Positions 8,790 through 19,246 of a stretch of DNA of 64,000 nt are shown here, one piece after another. The stretch's first letter is position 1. The number at the start of each line of letters is the position of its first letter. Source of the DNA: Aureispira anguillae (GTDB lineage: Bacteria; Bacteroidota; Bacteroidia; Chitinophagales; Saprospiraceae); contig NZ_AP026867.1 of the NCBI RefSeq assembly GCF_026000115.1, positions 2,201,501 to 2,265,500 of the forward strand, written 5' to 3'. Both the position numbers and the translations under genes were made by a program. A model generated the notes under the pieces. The model saw nothing but the letters and a program-made list of their open reading frames with translations. It was not told where the DNA came from and ran no database searches.

Positions 8790-8923
8790 TATTTTTATTT
8801 CTTAAATGCATAAATTTGTTTCGATCCCCAAAATAGTAAATTTTGCTATACAACTATGCTCTTTTAAAAACTTATTCTCATTTGATTACTTCATGGGGAG
8901 CCTGAAAAGCAAGCGCTTTAATT

Positions 8924-8967
8924 AAAAAATGTACTAACCGATTAAAATGATAATCGACTAGTACATT
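8924..8967 (-). terminator. Intrinsic terminator of the giant 2473-aa gene
   Basis: On the minus strand, ATGTACTAGTCGATTA pairs with TAATCGGTTAGTACAT (14 of 16) around a short loop and is followed by a T run. It lies 22 bp after the stop of the gene ending at 8989. The remaining part of the 8790-8988 gap holds the MoxR upstream region, in which I see nothing definite. Confidence 0.75.
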
Positions 8968-8988
8968 AGATGCTAAACAAGATGGTTT

Positions 8989-11900
8989 TTAGTTTTGATT
9001 AATGATAACTTTTCGTTGGGAGAATACACGATCATTGTAGACAACAAAAATATAAACTCCTGTAGGAAAATTGAAGTTGTTAACTTCTAGGCTATTTTTA
9101 CCTTGTTGCACAACACCTGATTTTACCTCTACTCCCCTTAAATCAACGAGCTTCCAGTTGTAATCCTGTTTCAACGCTTCTTTAAACGATACCCTAAACG
9201 CATCTTTGGCAGGATTGGGATATAAATTCATGCTTCTGATTTCGTCCAATTCAGATTTTGCTTGTATTTTGTCAATTGCTACATCTGGTCCCCTTGAATA
9301 ACCACTTACATCCCTAGAGGTCTTAACTTGGTAGATTTCTTTGGTAGCATTGTTTTGTATAAAGACAACTGCTTGGAATGTTAGTGGTGCATAAGTAAGA
9401 CCTGGACGAGACCATGAGAACCTAGTTTGGGCAGTATCTCCCTTAGCCCAAGTCCTATAACGCCTGCTATTTACTTTCTCTCTATTGTCTTCCCGCACTA
9501 CAGCATGAGCCGTTTTTATTTGACGGAGAGGATTAATATATTGTAGTGAATCTTCCGTAATAACGGTGAAAATTTGATATTCGGTTAGGGAACTAATATC
9601 TTCTAATGCTTTAGTTGTAGCTTGAATAATAAAATTGCCGAGATTGTTGTAATAAAAACTATCAATTACTATGTCAAACTTTGGTGTTTGAAGCATGTCC
9701 CTTTCAAAGTCAGCAGTTACCAAATCACCTGAAGCACCAGCTTTTTGACCATCAATATAGGCCCTAGCAGGGGTTGAAATTCCATAATAATATGCTCTAG
9801 CATCAGCAACGGCAGAATTAAATTGGTAAAATGGATCATCAATGGATGGCTCTTTAGTGTGGTATTCTAATAAAACTAAATCTTTATTGGTAGAAGTATG
9901 GAATACCAAATTATAGATGTCGCTGCTAATTGAATCCATCCCAGGGTGTTCTATATTAGCAGTCGTTTCCAACAATACATTTCTCGTTCTACTACCAATC
10001 CAAACACTATCAAAAGCAAAACCATCATAAAATGTAGAGCCTAAGCTATTAGAAAGAGAGCTAAAAGCAAATCTCAAACGAATGATGCTATCTTGTTGGA
10101 AACGATCCAATCGGTATCTACTATCAACCCACTTATTGGTATTTCCCGACCACCCAACGGGGAAAACAGTTTGATTACCAGGCGCACTAGCCAAATAGGA
10201 ATTATTAAACCAGTTAATGCCCTGACCTAAATTCCCTAGACGTTGCCATGTTGTATCTCCTCTTTTTTGGTATTCCAAAACAACGCCATCAAAGTTTCTC
10301 GTATTAGACCAGTGATTAAACTTAATCATGGGGCGTTCTAAATGTTTAATGTCAATACAAGGACCATAAACCCAAGCATTTTCGCCTGTTGAATAACTTT
10401 GATTGGGTGCTGTTATCCAACATTTGTTATTGCTATTTGGGCTAATTCCCCCTGATGTACTATCGATCCCCCATTCCCACAACAAAGCATGAGCATTGCT
10501 CTTGCTTTCTGCATACCAATGCCCGTGATTGGTCTCAAAGTCTTGAACATAGGGAAAAGAGTTAACTTTAGGCGAAATTACTAGACGAACACTATGACTG
10601 TCTATGCAATAGTGTTGATTCTCTACATAAAGCTGAACAAAATTGATCCCAATTCCAGCATTACCAAACACATGATAAATACTATCAATACTGTTGTTAT
10701 TACTATTGCTGCTGTGGTTTATGGTACTGCTATTCCCATCTCCAAATTTCCAGATTACTTTGGTAATCGAATCAATAATTTGATTATTAGAGAGCGTATT
10801 ATTAAGATTTAGTATTTGGTTATTGGGTAGGAATAGAATACTGTCTTCAACGCAACCTCCGATAATATCAAAATCAACATTAGGCTTGGCAAATACGTGA
10901 AAAGTATTGGTAGCGATATTGGAGCAGTTTGTAGCCGTATCCCCATACTCATAAGCAATGATATGATGTCCAATTCCTGCGATATTGGGTCGGAAAATAG
11001 AATCTCCTGAAAGAACCCCTGGTCCTGTAAATGTGCCACCTGAAGGGCTGTAAATAAGGGGTATACTATCCATATTTAGACAATAGACATTGTGTGGACG
11101 AGTTGTATCCCCTAAAAAAGAAACTTGTGGGGTTGGGTGAATGTGCACTAATTGTGTATCTGTAGTAAAACAGGCTCCATAGTTTACAGAATAAATAATT
11201 GTATCTACGACCGAATTGGGCATAGATAAGTTGGATGCATTGGGATTAAAATAAGGAGGTATTCCATGGAGCGTATCTTGGTTTCTTAAAAATACACCTC
11301 CTCCAGGAGAGGCCACCAAGGCTACGGAATCATCAGATTGGCAAAAGATAGAATCTAGTACAAAGATTAGGGTATCACTAGGATCCACATGGTAGGTGTA
11401 TGTTGTGCTATCTTGGCATCCTGAGATACTATCTGTTGCAATGTAGGTTACTCTGTGAGAACCTGCTCCTGCGGTGCTAGGGTTGAAAAAGAATGTAATA
11501 ATTGTATCTGGTCTCAGAAGACCTCCCGCTACAGGTATAAGGGTATCATAAAGAGCTGTATCAACGCCTCCAGATAAGCTCGTGAAAAGTGTATACATTC
11601 CCAATGAATCTGCTTTAAGTGGTTCTCGATTTCCTGTACTACAAAAACGGCTATTATCACTAGGACTAAGGATTGTAGGAATAGGTAATGGTTTTACTCT
11701 TACATTGATATTAGTATCCATAGGACAAACCAAAATGTTGTTCGTTCCATAAGGAAGGCTGTCTTTTGCGGAATAAGTAATGGAATGTATTCCTCCTCCT
11801 GCTCTAGATGGAATAAAAAGGCTATCATTTATGATTCCAGGACCTCCAAAAGAACCACCTACTGTACCTATATTAATAATAACAGGATTATTCGTTTCAC

Positions 11901-14900
11901 AATAAGAACTATCTAGATTTCCATAAAGTAACGGGGGGGGACTGTGAACAAATGTACTACGGTTAATGGTATCTGCACAGGTTGTTATGGGGTCGGTGTG
12001 AATATAAGTGAAGCTCTTGGTACCTGATGTGTTTCTATTAGGGTTAAAGCTAATTCCTGTTGTTGTAACAGAAAAATTGGGATCACTACTAGGATCTAAC
12101 ACGCCAGCTGGAAACACAGTTATATCATCTACTGAACCATTAAAACAATAAGCAGAATCTAGCCCACTAATAATTATTTTAGGGCTGGGATGGATAAAGA
12201 TATTTGCACTAGCGGTATCTGTGCAGCCCAATGAATCGGTAAAAGCATAAAAAATTGTTTTGAGACCTGTGCTATCCAAACTGGGATCTAAAACTCCTAT
12301 GGGCTGACTAATAATTGATCCCCAAAAAGAAAAAGAGGAACCCAAACTTGGAGGATTTAGGCTGGATAAGGCATCATTAGCTGCTGCTGTGCAATATTGG
12401 TTTTGGTAGCCTCCAAAAGAGGGCGTTGGTAAACTATGGACAATAGTCGTATCATAAGCTATATTTTTACAAAAATTATTATCCGTAAAAGAATAACTAA
12501 GTATTTTTTGTCCTGTACCAGCCAAAGAAGGAGTAAAAATTCCTGTGTTGGTATGAATTCCTGGACCTCCAAAAAGAACTCCTCTATTTCCTACACTTGT
12601 ATTTGGCGAACCAAGTAATTGGTTGGTTGCATAATTAATACAATAACTAGAATCTAGCCCTATAAGGGAGACTTCTGGAATGGTATCAATATTTACTTTG
12701 GTATGAATTGTGTTTTTGCAGCCTAAATGATCAGTATAAAAATAACTGATGGTATCGACATAAGATTGGCTTGCAATTAGATTGGCACTAATTAAACTGG
12801 GATCATAATAATAAGTACTATCTCGCAAAACAATGCCCCTTCCTGTAATTCTATTGACACTTTTTTGACCTGTTAAATGGCTGGGGGTGCCTGCTATAAT
12901 AAAAGATGAATCATTGCCGCAGTACTTATGATCGTAAATAGTTTGACCATTAACTATAGAATGATTGTTATTAAAAAGACTATCTATCGTAATAGATGGG
13001 ATTGGATGAACATTTACAAATGAATGATCCTTTACAGCGCAACCGAATGTGTCTGTAAATTCAACTTCAATTTTTACCGTACCTCCTGCTGGTCCCTTTC
13101 CGCTAGGATTCCAAATGCTATCTATTATTGCTACTCCTACTCCTCCTGTATATGAGATAGAGTCAGCGACTGCTCCTGACAAAAGCCTCGTTTGTAAAAT
13201 AACATGTGTTTCATTGGCACAAAAATTTGTTCGGTTTGGGCTGCCAACCATCAGTTCGATATTAGGGGGCTCTCGAACAAATAAGGTGTCAGTATAGGAA
13301 CCTGTACAGCCATAATCGTCCGTATATTGATAGGTAGCGAGATGATTTCCTGGTCCTGCAACACTAGGAGAAAATAAAGCCACAGGAAAGGTATCTAAAC
13401 CTGGAATCTGAAAAAAGGTTCCTCCTCCTCCCGTTGGCGGTAAATTACCAGATAAATGAGAATGTACTTGTATCCCACTAGGTTGTTCATTGGTGCAATA
13501 AGCAGGTTTAGGCGTAAAATAAGGACGAATGGGAGCAATAATTTGGGTAGTATCTGTAATAGAATCCCGACAACCATGACGAGCTACTACATAGGTTAAT
13601 TCTAGTTCTAAGTGGTTGTTTTTACTAGGGACAAGGCTGTTGTAAAGAGTACGTGGGTCGAGTAAGGTATCACGCACTAATTGCCCTGTTAAATTATTGT
13701 GGATTCCTGCGGTTCCTTTTACTCTAAAAAACGTCCTAGCTGAATGCTCAAAAAATGGACTAGGCTTGAGCGTATCTAAAATAGCATTTTCACAATAAGC
13801 ATTTTCCAGACCCGATATACTTGGGCTAGGTCGAGGGCTTATATAAACAGTATCAAAGGCGACAAATTGGTGCGTGACATAGCTTGTTGAAAGAAAAGCA
13901 GGATCGTTAGACGTTACGTTTACAAAGGTAGAATAACGCATCTGAATGGCTATTGAATCTACTCCAGGAGGTAATTGAGTAGGGTCAAAACGGTATAGTT
14001 CGCCATTTGGGGTTGTTTGAATGGTGTCTATAGCTACTTGGTAAGCAGGATTGTCTGTTGTTACGCCTATAATTTTGTTATAGGTATAATTATTTGTTTT
14101 GGTAAAATAATTGCTATTCTGTAGATAGATTTGATGGGTAGTTGTGTCGTATTGCCTATAATCCCGTAATGTATCTCTAGTAAAGAGAATTGGATTAGCT
14201 TCTGAGCAAATTGTATCCAAAAGACCAATCATGCGTAGAGGTGGATAGACATTAAGTTCACCTGTAGCAGTTCCGATACAACCTCCATTATTATAAGTCA
14301 TGGTCACTAGGTTGTTTGTTGCTGCTTGATTGGTGTGGAGTTTATAATAATTGGAACTACTATCATAATATACATAAGTCCCCGAAAAATGAACAGGAAA
14401 AGTAAAGGAAGAAGTTAATAAATTGGGGGTAATACTGCTGATAACATCAGAATGGAGTGCTAAAGTATCTTTGGCGGCTGGTAGATAAGGCTTTTTGATA
14501 ATGTATCTAAATTCTATATCACTAAGTCTGTTGTCTTTAATCTCTATTGATAAAGAGTCTGTAATGGTACTTAGACAAGCTGTTCCATCCAAGTATTCTG
14601 GGCGATAAGTATAGTAAATCGATACAGGTTTACTAATAGTGTTAGTATTAGACCAACCTGCCGTAGGAGCAATTAAACTATCTCCACTTATAGTCAAACC
14701 AACGATATTCGTCGAAAAAGCACCTCCTGCTGGAATTCCAACCAATGGTACAGTATCTGTTGCGCAGATAGGATTATTTTGAGGTAAAATGTGTAGCTCA
14801 GGATTGTGCACTAATAGATTACCAGCGTAAGTATGTATGAGGTTATTACCACTTAACAATTCTACAGAGCCCGTTCCTGCATTGGGAGGGATGGTTATGT

Positions 14901-16410
14901 CAATGCTCCCTGTATAGGGACTGATATGAACATTAGAAGTAGGCATAACTATGATGGTTCCTGTGCCACTAGCATTATTCATTCTGACTCTATCAGGATG
15001 GGCAAGGAGGTTTTCATAATAGAAAGTAACCTCCGAACCTAAACAAGCTTCGTAGGTTTGGGGAGCTAAAGGATCATTATTCAGATAATAAACAGGTTCT
15101 TCCAATCCTACGGTAAAATACGAATTATCAGGTAGTGTGACATTGTTAAACGTAATTTTATTGTTATTAATCGTACCTTGATAAGAAGCTAATGTTCCTG
15201 AGAACTGAGCGTTGTTACCGACAATTAACCTAAGGTTGGCGATGTTTTGAGTTGAGTTGAGAGTGGGAGTAGGTAAGGTAACATCAACGGAACCGATCTT
15301 ATTTTGATAATTTTGAGCCTTCCATCTTTTTTTAGAAAGTTGGTAGCCTTGAGGAGCATTTGTGGTGTTAATATCATTGTACTTTGCAGTAGCGCAATCT
15401 TTACAGCCCCAAATCAACATAGATTTGTCCTGTGTAAAAGAATTAGTATGCTCAATCGTAAGGTGTGAGTGACTGACTTCTTCACTCTTGGACTTCTGTT
15501 GATTTAGTTCTGATAAATCATCCCGACCAATTCCTGCTACATTTTTGTGGTAGGCTGAATTATTCGCTTTGTCCCAAGCAATATTGTTATCAGAAAGTGT
15601 ATAATCATGATTTAACGTAACACCATATTTAATGCCTAAATAAGAAGTGATCCGTTTTCGTTTTGCTGAGTTTAATACCCCTGTATAAGCAATAAATTCT
15701 GCTACTTCTAACCCCAGTCCTGTAGGAGAAGTAGGGAAATTATCGTTATTACTTTTTCCAATAAAAATACCTGAATGTGCTGAATTATGTTGGGTGTTGT
15801 TGGTAGAATAGTTTCGTTCTTCTTTTCCATTTATATAAACAAAAGAATTGTTATTACTGGTTTCATCACTACTAATGTGGTTGATATAGACTTCATTCAA
15901 GCTGTTAGCACTAGTATAGGTTTTTGGGTTATTATTATTTCCACCTTTCGTAATTGAGGTTGTGGTGGCTTGCTTGCATTTATCGTTTGATGTTCCTCCT
16001 TCATTTCCCCAAAGTGGCACTAAAGAAGTGTTAGATATAGCGGATGTTTTTTTATATACTACAAAGATGTTAACGGTGTTTGTGTTAATACTCAGAGGGC
16101 TATCAAACCAGTCATTGCCATTAAAATGAATGGACTTGTTAAAATTAATGTTGTTGTTGTTAACCTGATAGAGTGCGCTTGATGTACTAGCGTTGAGGCG
16201 ATAGATTGCATCATTTCCGCTGCTGTAAGCATCTACCCAATTTGAGGTTATGGAATTACCATTGGTAGGTGTTAAATTATCGCATTTTAACCAAAGGCCT
16301 GGACTGGGAGAAAAAACGCCTCCTGGAGCTTGTTGAGCTTGTACTTGTACTGCACTTAACAGTAGAATGACGAATACTAAAAATAAGTTGGTTTGTTTTA
16401 GAGGGAACAT
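8989..16410 (-). CDS. Giant T9SS-secreted multidomain adhesin-like protein (2473 aa)
   Basis: A signal peptide (about 1-25, ending VQVQA) is followed by a LamG-like/DUF8202-type module (about 30-330) with IKYGVTLNHDYTLSDNN and IGRDDLSELNQQKSKS. A long array of Ig-like repeats (about 450-1850) has about 80-residue units marked by ISGLDSAYC-type cysteine motifs and GG-rich turns. A PKD-like domain has WKFGDG (about 1885-1945). A jelly-roll or MAM-like domain starts at FPYVQDFETNHGHWYAES (about 1950-2130). An Omp28/thioredoxin-like domain starts at RNVLLETTAN (about 2140-2330) but has no CxxC. A type A T9SS sorting domain begins at MNLYPNPAKD (about 2393-2473). It is a close paralogue of the 19438-28053 product. 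Surface adhesion or gliding is the likely role; no ligand can be read. Confidence 0.9.
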   Translation of the reverse strand: MFPLKQTNLFLVFVILLLSAVQVQAQQAPGGVFSPSPGLWLKCDNLTPTNGNSITSNWVDAYSSGNDAIYRLNASTSSALYQVNNNNINFNKSIHFNGNDWFDSPLSINTNTVNIFVVYKKTSAISNTSLVPLWGNEGGTSNDKCKQATTTSITKGGNNNNPKTYTSANSLNEVYINHISSDETSNNNSFVYINGKEERNYSTNNTQHNSAHSGIFIGKSNNDNFPTSPTGLGLEVAEFIAYTGVLNSAKRKRITSYLGIKYGVTLNHDYTLSDNNIAWDKANNSAYHKNVAGIGRDDLSELNQQKSKSEEVSHSHLTIEHTNSFTQDKSMLIWGCKDCATAKYNDINTTNAPQGYQLSKKRWKAQNYQNKIGSVDVTLPTPTLNSTQNIANLRLIVGNNAQFSGTLASYQGTINNNKITFNNVTLPDNSYFTVGLEEPVYYLNNDPLAPQTYEACLGSEVTFYYENLLAHPDRVRMNNASGTGTIIVMPTSNVHISPYTGSIDITIPPNAGTGSVELLSGNNLIHTYAGNLLVHNPELHILPQNNPICATDTVPLVGIPAGGAFSTNIVGLTISGDSLIAPTAGWSNTNTISKPVSIYYTYRPEYLDGTACLSTITDSLSIEIKDNRLSDIEFRYIIKKPYLPAAKDTLALHSDVISSITPNLLTSSFTFPVHFSGTYVYYDSSSNYYKLHTNQAATNNLVTMTYNNGGCIGTATGELNVYPPLRMIGLLDTICSEANPILFTRDTLRDYRQYDTTTHQIYLQNSNYFTKTNNYTYNKIIGVTTDNPAYQVAIDTIQTTPNGELYRFDPTQLPPGVDSIAIQMRYSTFVNVTSNDPAFLSTSYVTHQFVAFDTVYISPRPSPSISGLENAYCENAILDTLKPSPFFEHSARTFFRVKGTAGIHNNLTGQLVRDTLLDPRTLYNSLVPSKNNHLELELTYVVARHGCRDSITDTTQIIAPIRPYFTPKPAYCTNEQPSGIQVHSHLSGNLPPTGGGGTFFQIPGLDTFPVALFSPSVAGPGNHLATYQYTDDYGCTGSYTDTLFVREPPNIELMVGSPNRTNFCANETHVILQTRLLSGAVADSISYTGGVGVAIIDSIWNPSGKGPAGGTVKIEVEFTDTFGCAVKDHSFVNVHPIPSITIDSLFNNNHSIVNGQTIYDHKYCGNDSSFIIAGTPSHLTGQKSVNRITGRGIVLRDSTYYYDPSLISANLIASQSYVDTISYFYTDHLGCKNTIHTKVNIDTIPEVSLIGLDSSYCINYATNQLLGSPNTSVGNRGVLFGGPGIHTNTGIFTPSLAGTGQKILSYSFTDNNFCKNIAYDTTIVHSLPTPSFGGYQNQYCTAAANDALSSLNPPSLGSSFSFWGSIISQPIGVLDPSLDSTGLKTIFYAFTDSLGCTDTASANIFIHPSPKIIISGLDSAYCFNGSVDDITVFPAGVLDPSSDPNFSVTTTGISFNPNRNTSGTKSFTYIHTDPITTCADTINRSTFVHSPPPLLYGNLDSSYCETNNPVIINIGTVGGSFGGPGIINDSLFIPSRAGGGIHSITYSAKDSLPYGTNNILVCPMDTNINVRVKPLPIPTILSPSDNSRFCSTGNREPLKADSLGMYTLFTSLSGGVDTALYDTLIPVAGGLLRPDTIITFFFNPSTAGAGSHRVTYIATDSISGCQDSTTYTYHVDPSDTLIFVLDSIFCQSDDSVALVASPGGGVFLRNQDTLHGIPPYFNPNASNLSMPNSVVDTIIYSVNYGACFTTDTQLVHIHPTPQVSFLGDTTRPHNVYCLNMDSIPLIYSPSGGTFTGPGVLSGDSIFRPNIAGIGHHIIAYEYGDTATNCSNIATNTFHVFAKPNVDFDIIGGCVEDSILFLPNNQILNLNNTLSNNQIIDSITKVIWKFGDGNSSTINHSSNSNNNSIDSIYHVFGNAGIGINFVQLYVENQHYCIDSHSVRLVISPKVNSFPYVQDFETNHGHWYAESKSNAHALLWEWGIDSTSGGISPNSNNKCWITAPNQSYSTGENAWVYGPCIDIKHLERPMIKFNHWSNTRNFDGVVLEYQKRGDTTWQRLGNLGQGINWFNNSYLASAPGNQTVFPVGWSGNTNKWVDSRYRLDRFQQDSIIRLRFAFSSLSNSLGSTFYDGFAFDSVWIGSRTRNVLLETTANIEHPGMDSISSDIYNLVFHTSTNKDLVLLEYHTKEPSIDDPFYQFNSAVADARAYYYGISTPARAYIDGQKAGASGDLVTADFERDMLQTPKFDIVIDSFYYNNLGNFIIQATTKALEDISSLTEYQIFTVITEDSLQYINPLRQIKTAHAVVREDNREKVNSRRYRTWAKGDTAQTRFSWSRPGLTYAPLTFQAVVFIQNNATKEIYQVKTSRDVSGYSRGPDVAIDKIQAKSELDEIRSMNLYPNPAKDAFRVSFKEALKQDYNWKLVDLRGVEVKSGVVQQGKNSLEVNNFNFPTGVYIFVVYNDRVFSQRKVIINQN

Positions 16411-16530
16411 AATTTGGGTGTTTTATTAAAATAGTGTGTTTTGGGAACAAAATGCAGCAACAAACTTCTTATGTGTGCAGCTCCATTTTCTTTTTTTTGT
16501 AAAAGATATTTTTATTCATATAATAGTAAA

Positions 16531-16555
16531 TTGTAAATATATGTATTATTTACAA
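16531..16555. promoter_or_regulatory. AT-rich palindrome overlapping a -7-like box upstream of the giant gene
   Basis: TTGTAAATA (16531-16539) is repeated inverted as TATTTACAA (16547-16555). The minus strand reads TATATTTA at 16534-16541, like the Bacteroidota -7 box TAnnTTTG. It lies about 124 bp before the start of the gene beginning at 16410 and just after the end of the gene at 16577. It may be a promoter/operator, or a weak terminator of the upstream gene. Confidence 0.35.
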
Positions 16556-16576
16556 TAATTAATTAGTTCTTGTTCT

Positions 16577-18934
16577 TTACTTTGCCCATCTCAAGGTTTT
16601 AGTGCTTGGTCGTTGGGGGACACTAATTGTCAATAGTCCACGTGTTTTAGGGCTTGCAATTTGGGTTATTTGAACATTCAGGGTCCCCCCACTGTTGTCT
16701 AAGTCAAAACTATAAACATTGCCTTCTATCCAAAAAAAGCCAGTTTCTATACCATCTTCTTTTGTCCTAGACTCAGAACTGGTTAAACTCTTGGTGCTTG
16801 AAAGCACCACAGTCGAACCACTTGTTTTTTCTGTTCCCCATTCTTGTCCACCTCCTATTGATCCTGATACTTGACCTCCTGCATCTACCAATAGTTTGAG
16901 TAAGCCTCCCGATTTTATATCAACATCTCCTTCTGTTGAGGTATTCCAATTGTTCATATTCACAATAGTCTCCTCTTGATAGCTGTCCTCTTCTTTCCCT
17001 TTTTCTGTCCCTTGCTCATTACCTACGGTTAGACTCCCTCTATCTTTTGTGTAGCCTATTTTATACTCAAAATAAACCGTTACCCCTTCTTTGCCATTGA
17101 TTATAGGTGATTGCATCGAAAAATCTGAAAGCTCAAAGACATAACCTAATTTCCCATTTTGACCAATTGCAATACTAGCTTCAACAGGATTTATAAATGG
17201 AATGCCCTCAACTCGTTCGACTGTCGTTGACAAACCCAAACTAAACTCAGTACCATCATTGAACCATCCCAAACTACTCAACAATTCTCCCTTTGCCAAG
17301 GCTTCTGTTTTTACCATAGGCCGCTTGCAGGCTAAGAATACCCGTTGTATCCGTTCCACACTTGCTACCCCCAACAAAGTATCGCTCAAGGCTTCTATTT
17401 TTGCCCCTTGCTCTTGATCCGTCAAATGATGCAAACTATCCCTCAGTTGCCCACTGTTTATAATCACATCATACAAAGATTCTGTCCAAGCATAACTCAA
17501 CTGTTTTAAGCTACAATAGCTACCACTATTTTTATCTAATGTTCCTTTTAGTTTAGTTTCAAATGGCGTATAGAAAAAGTCTAACTCCTGTTTTCCCTCA
17601 AACAGTTTTTTTGTCTTTTCGAAGATCTTCGCTACTATAAATTGTTGATTAGAACCTAATTTTAAACTATCTACAGCAGCTCCAACTTCCCTAAACCAAA
17701 CTAAATACTCTTCCATAAGATCGTACTCGCCATAGCCGCTGTTGTTGGCTATAATTGCTGTTTTTAGGGAATAATATTCTGGTAATTTTGGACGTTTAAA
17801 CCAATTGGAGGCTATGATTGGCAGCGGTGTCTGTATTTCTGTGATAGCTGCTGACATGGCATTAACAAACTCTTTGATGCTCATTTCTTCTTTGGAGAGT
17901 TTATTAACAATATGCCTCAATAGCTCTTGGGTTAATTCTGGTTGCGCTTGCTCCCAAACCTTACTCTCCTTTAAAAGCATCGCCATAAATTTGGTCTTAG
18001 GCATTAGAATACTAGAGTCTGTTTTGGTATCGGCACTTATGATGGTTGTGCAGATCTTTTTTTGCTCTTTTACCCAAGCTTCGTAACTTTGCTGAAAGTT
18101 GTTCAACTTGTTTGCTAAGGCTTCCTCTTCTTCTTTTCTTTCTCTCGCTGCTCCCTTTATTTTTTCTATATTAGGTTCATATGCAGGATCATTAATCGCT
18201 GTTGCTATGCAGGTAGCTATACTTTTTTCGAAAGCGGTAAAATCTACTTTTAAATCTAATTCAAAAATTTCAGATCCTTCCAATTCATCTGTCATTTCTT
18301 CTTTGGTAAGATAAGTAACTTTATGAGCGTCATAATGCTTTGCCAAATAAGCTCGATCATTCAATTTCTTGAGAATGGCAATCAACACTTTCTTTACTTT
18401 ATCAATAGTGATGCATTTAGTAGCATTCTTTTGTAACAACTCCATGAATTTATTCCCCAATGGCGTTTGGGGCTTTATAGAACTCAAGTTGATGATTAAC
18501 TTTTCCGTATCAATTGTATAGGCATTATTATTCACTGCCCCTTCCAAAATATGAAAAGGATCTCCTGCTTGGCTCAATTCTTTTAAGAGTTTTAGAGCTG
18601 CCCGTATAAAAGCTCCTTTGCCCAATGCCTCTGGATTTTTTTCTTCTTCTTCCGTGTTACTATTCATCAAAAATTCTACCTTGAGTAGAGGGAAATATGC
18701 TTTTAGATACGCTACGTCTTCCCTAAACTGCTTAAATTCCATTGGAGAAAGTAACGTTCTTAAATCAATTTGCTTGTCTTGACAATGCGCTAATATTTTT
18801 TGAATCTGCTTCTTATTAACTGTTGCTTGATGCATTAATTGTTTGCCTTCTTTCATGCTTTTTTTAGTATTTGGGGGATTCAGTGGGAATAAAATGAATA
18901 GGACTGCTATAGCCCAATGGCATACTATAGTCAT
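16577..18934 (-). CDS. Unrecognised 786-aa protein between two giant adhesin genes
   Basis: I do not recognise a family. The frame is open from 19039, but the first 35 codons look non-coding. ATG at 18934 gives MTIVCHWAIAVLFILFPLN, a membrane-like N-terminus, and ATG at 18856 (MKEGKQLMHQ) is another candidate. The N-terminal two-thirds are helical and charged, with a coiled-coil-like KGAARERKEEEEALANKLNN. The last 200 residues are glycine/serine/threonine-rich and look beta-structured (SGSIGGGQEWGTEKTSGS, FFWIEGNVYSFDLDNSGG). There is no T9SS sorting domain. Its place between two paralogous giants on the same strand suggests co-inheritance with them. Confidence 0.7.
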   Translation of the reverse strand: MTIVCHWAIAVLFILFPLNPPNTKKSMKEGKQLMHQATVNKKQIQKILAHCQDKQIDLRTLLSPMEFKQFREDVAYLKAYFPLLKVEFLMNSNTEEEEKNPEALGKGAFIRAALKLLKELSQAGDPFHILEGAVNNNAYTIDTEKLIINLSSIKPQTPLGNKFMELLQKNATKCITIDKVKKVLIAILKKLNDRAYLAKHYDAHKVTYLTKEEMTDELEGSEIFELDLKVDFTAFEKSIATCIATAINDPAYEPNIEKIKGAARERKEEEEALANKLNNFQQSYEAWVKEQKKICTTIISADTKTDSSILMPKTKFMAMLLKESKVWEQAQPELTQELLRHIVNKLSKEEMSIKEFVNAMSAAITEIQTPLPIIASNWFKRPKLPEYYSLKTAIIANNSGYGEYDLMEEYLVWFREVGAAVDSLKLGSNQQFIVAKIFEKTKKLFEGKQELDFFYTPFETKLKGTLDKNSGSYCSLKQLSYAWTESLYDVIINSGQLRDSLHHLTDQEQGAKIEALSDTLLGVASVERIQRVFLACKRPMVKTEALAKGELLSSLGWFNDGTEFSLGLSTTVERVEGIPFINPVEASIAIGQNGKLGYVFELSDFSMQSPIINGKEGVTVYFEYKIGYTKDRGSLTVGNEQGTEKGKEEDSYQEETIVNMNNWNTSTEGDVDIKSGGLLKLLVDAGGQVSGSIGGGQEWGTEKTSGSTVVLSSTKSLTSSESRTKEDGIETGFFWIEGNVYSFDLDNSGGTLNVQITQIASPKTRGLLTISVPQRPSTKTLRWAK

Positions 18935-19002
18935 TCGTTTATTGTGTTTGAGTAAAAAAATATTGAGGAATAAATTGACCTTCTTCAATAAAAAATCTTG
19001 CA

Positions 19003-19194
19003 TTACGTACGGGAAAAAAACGATATGGTGAACATACAAGGTAACTTATAACTCCAACCCCAATGAAATCGATCTGCAACTGTATTTATAGATTCGGCTT
19101 TGTTACACCGAAAATTATAATAATTGGAGGTTTGCTTTGTGTGTCGTTTAGATGCAATATATAGGACAATAAATATGGATAGGTATGATTCCAT
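19003..19194 (-). pseudogene. Relic of the 5' end of an LRR secreted-protein gene
   Basis: ATG at 19194 begins MESYLSIFIVLYIAS, matching the start of the LRR gene at 30557 (MKQYLSIFIALILCL). Over the first 33 coding bases 28 are identical, and the untranslated leader (AAAACAAACAAA before ATG against AAAACAGACAAA) and the upstream TATATTTA box also match. After the signal-peptide region the frame loses similarity and shows no LRR. It is best read as a duplicated and truncated gene head. Whether the short frame to 19003 is translated is unknown. Confidence 0.45.
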
Positions 19195-19238
19195 TTTGTT
19201 TGTTTTGTAGAAGAGGGGTTTCTTTTTTATAATCAATG

Positions 19239-19246
19239 TAAATATA
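19239..19246 (-). promoter_or_regulatory. -7-like box of the relic promoter
   Basis: The minus strand reads TATATTTA within ACATATATTTACA. The same box stands at 30608-30615 before the intact LRR gene and at 16534-16541 before the giant gene. It is 45 bp before the relic start codon. No clear -33 TTG is seen. The remainder of 19247-19375 is AT-rich with nothing else definite. Confidence 0.4.

Noticed and set aside
18935-19039. Longer start for the 786-aa protein
   Set aside because: The first 35 codons have no coding character and run into the LRR relic; ATG 18934 gives a better N-terminus.
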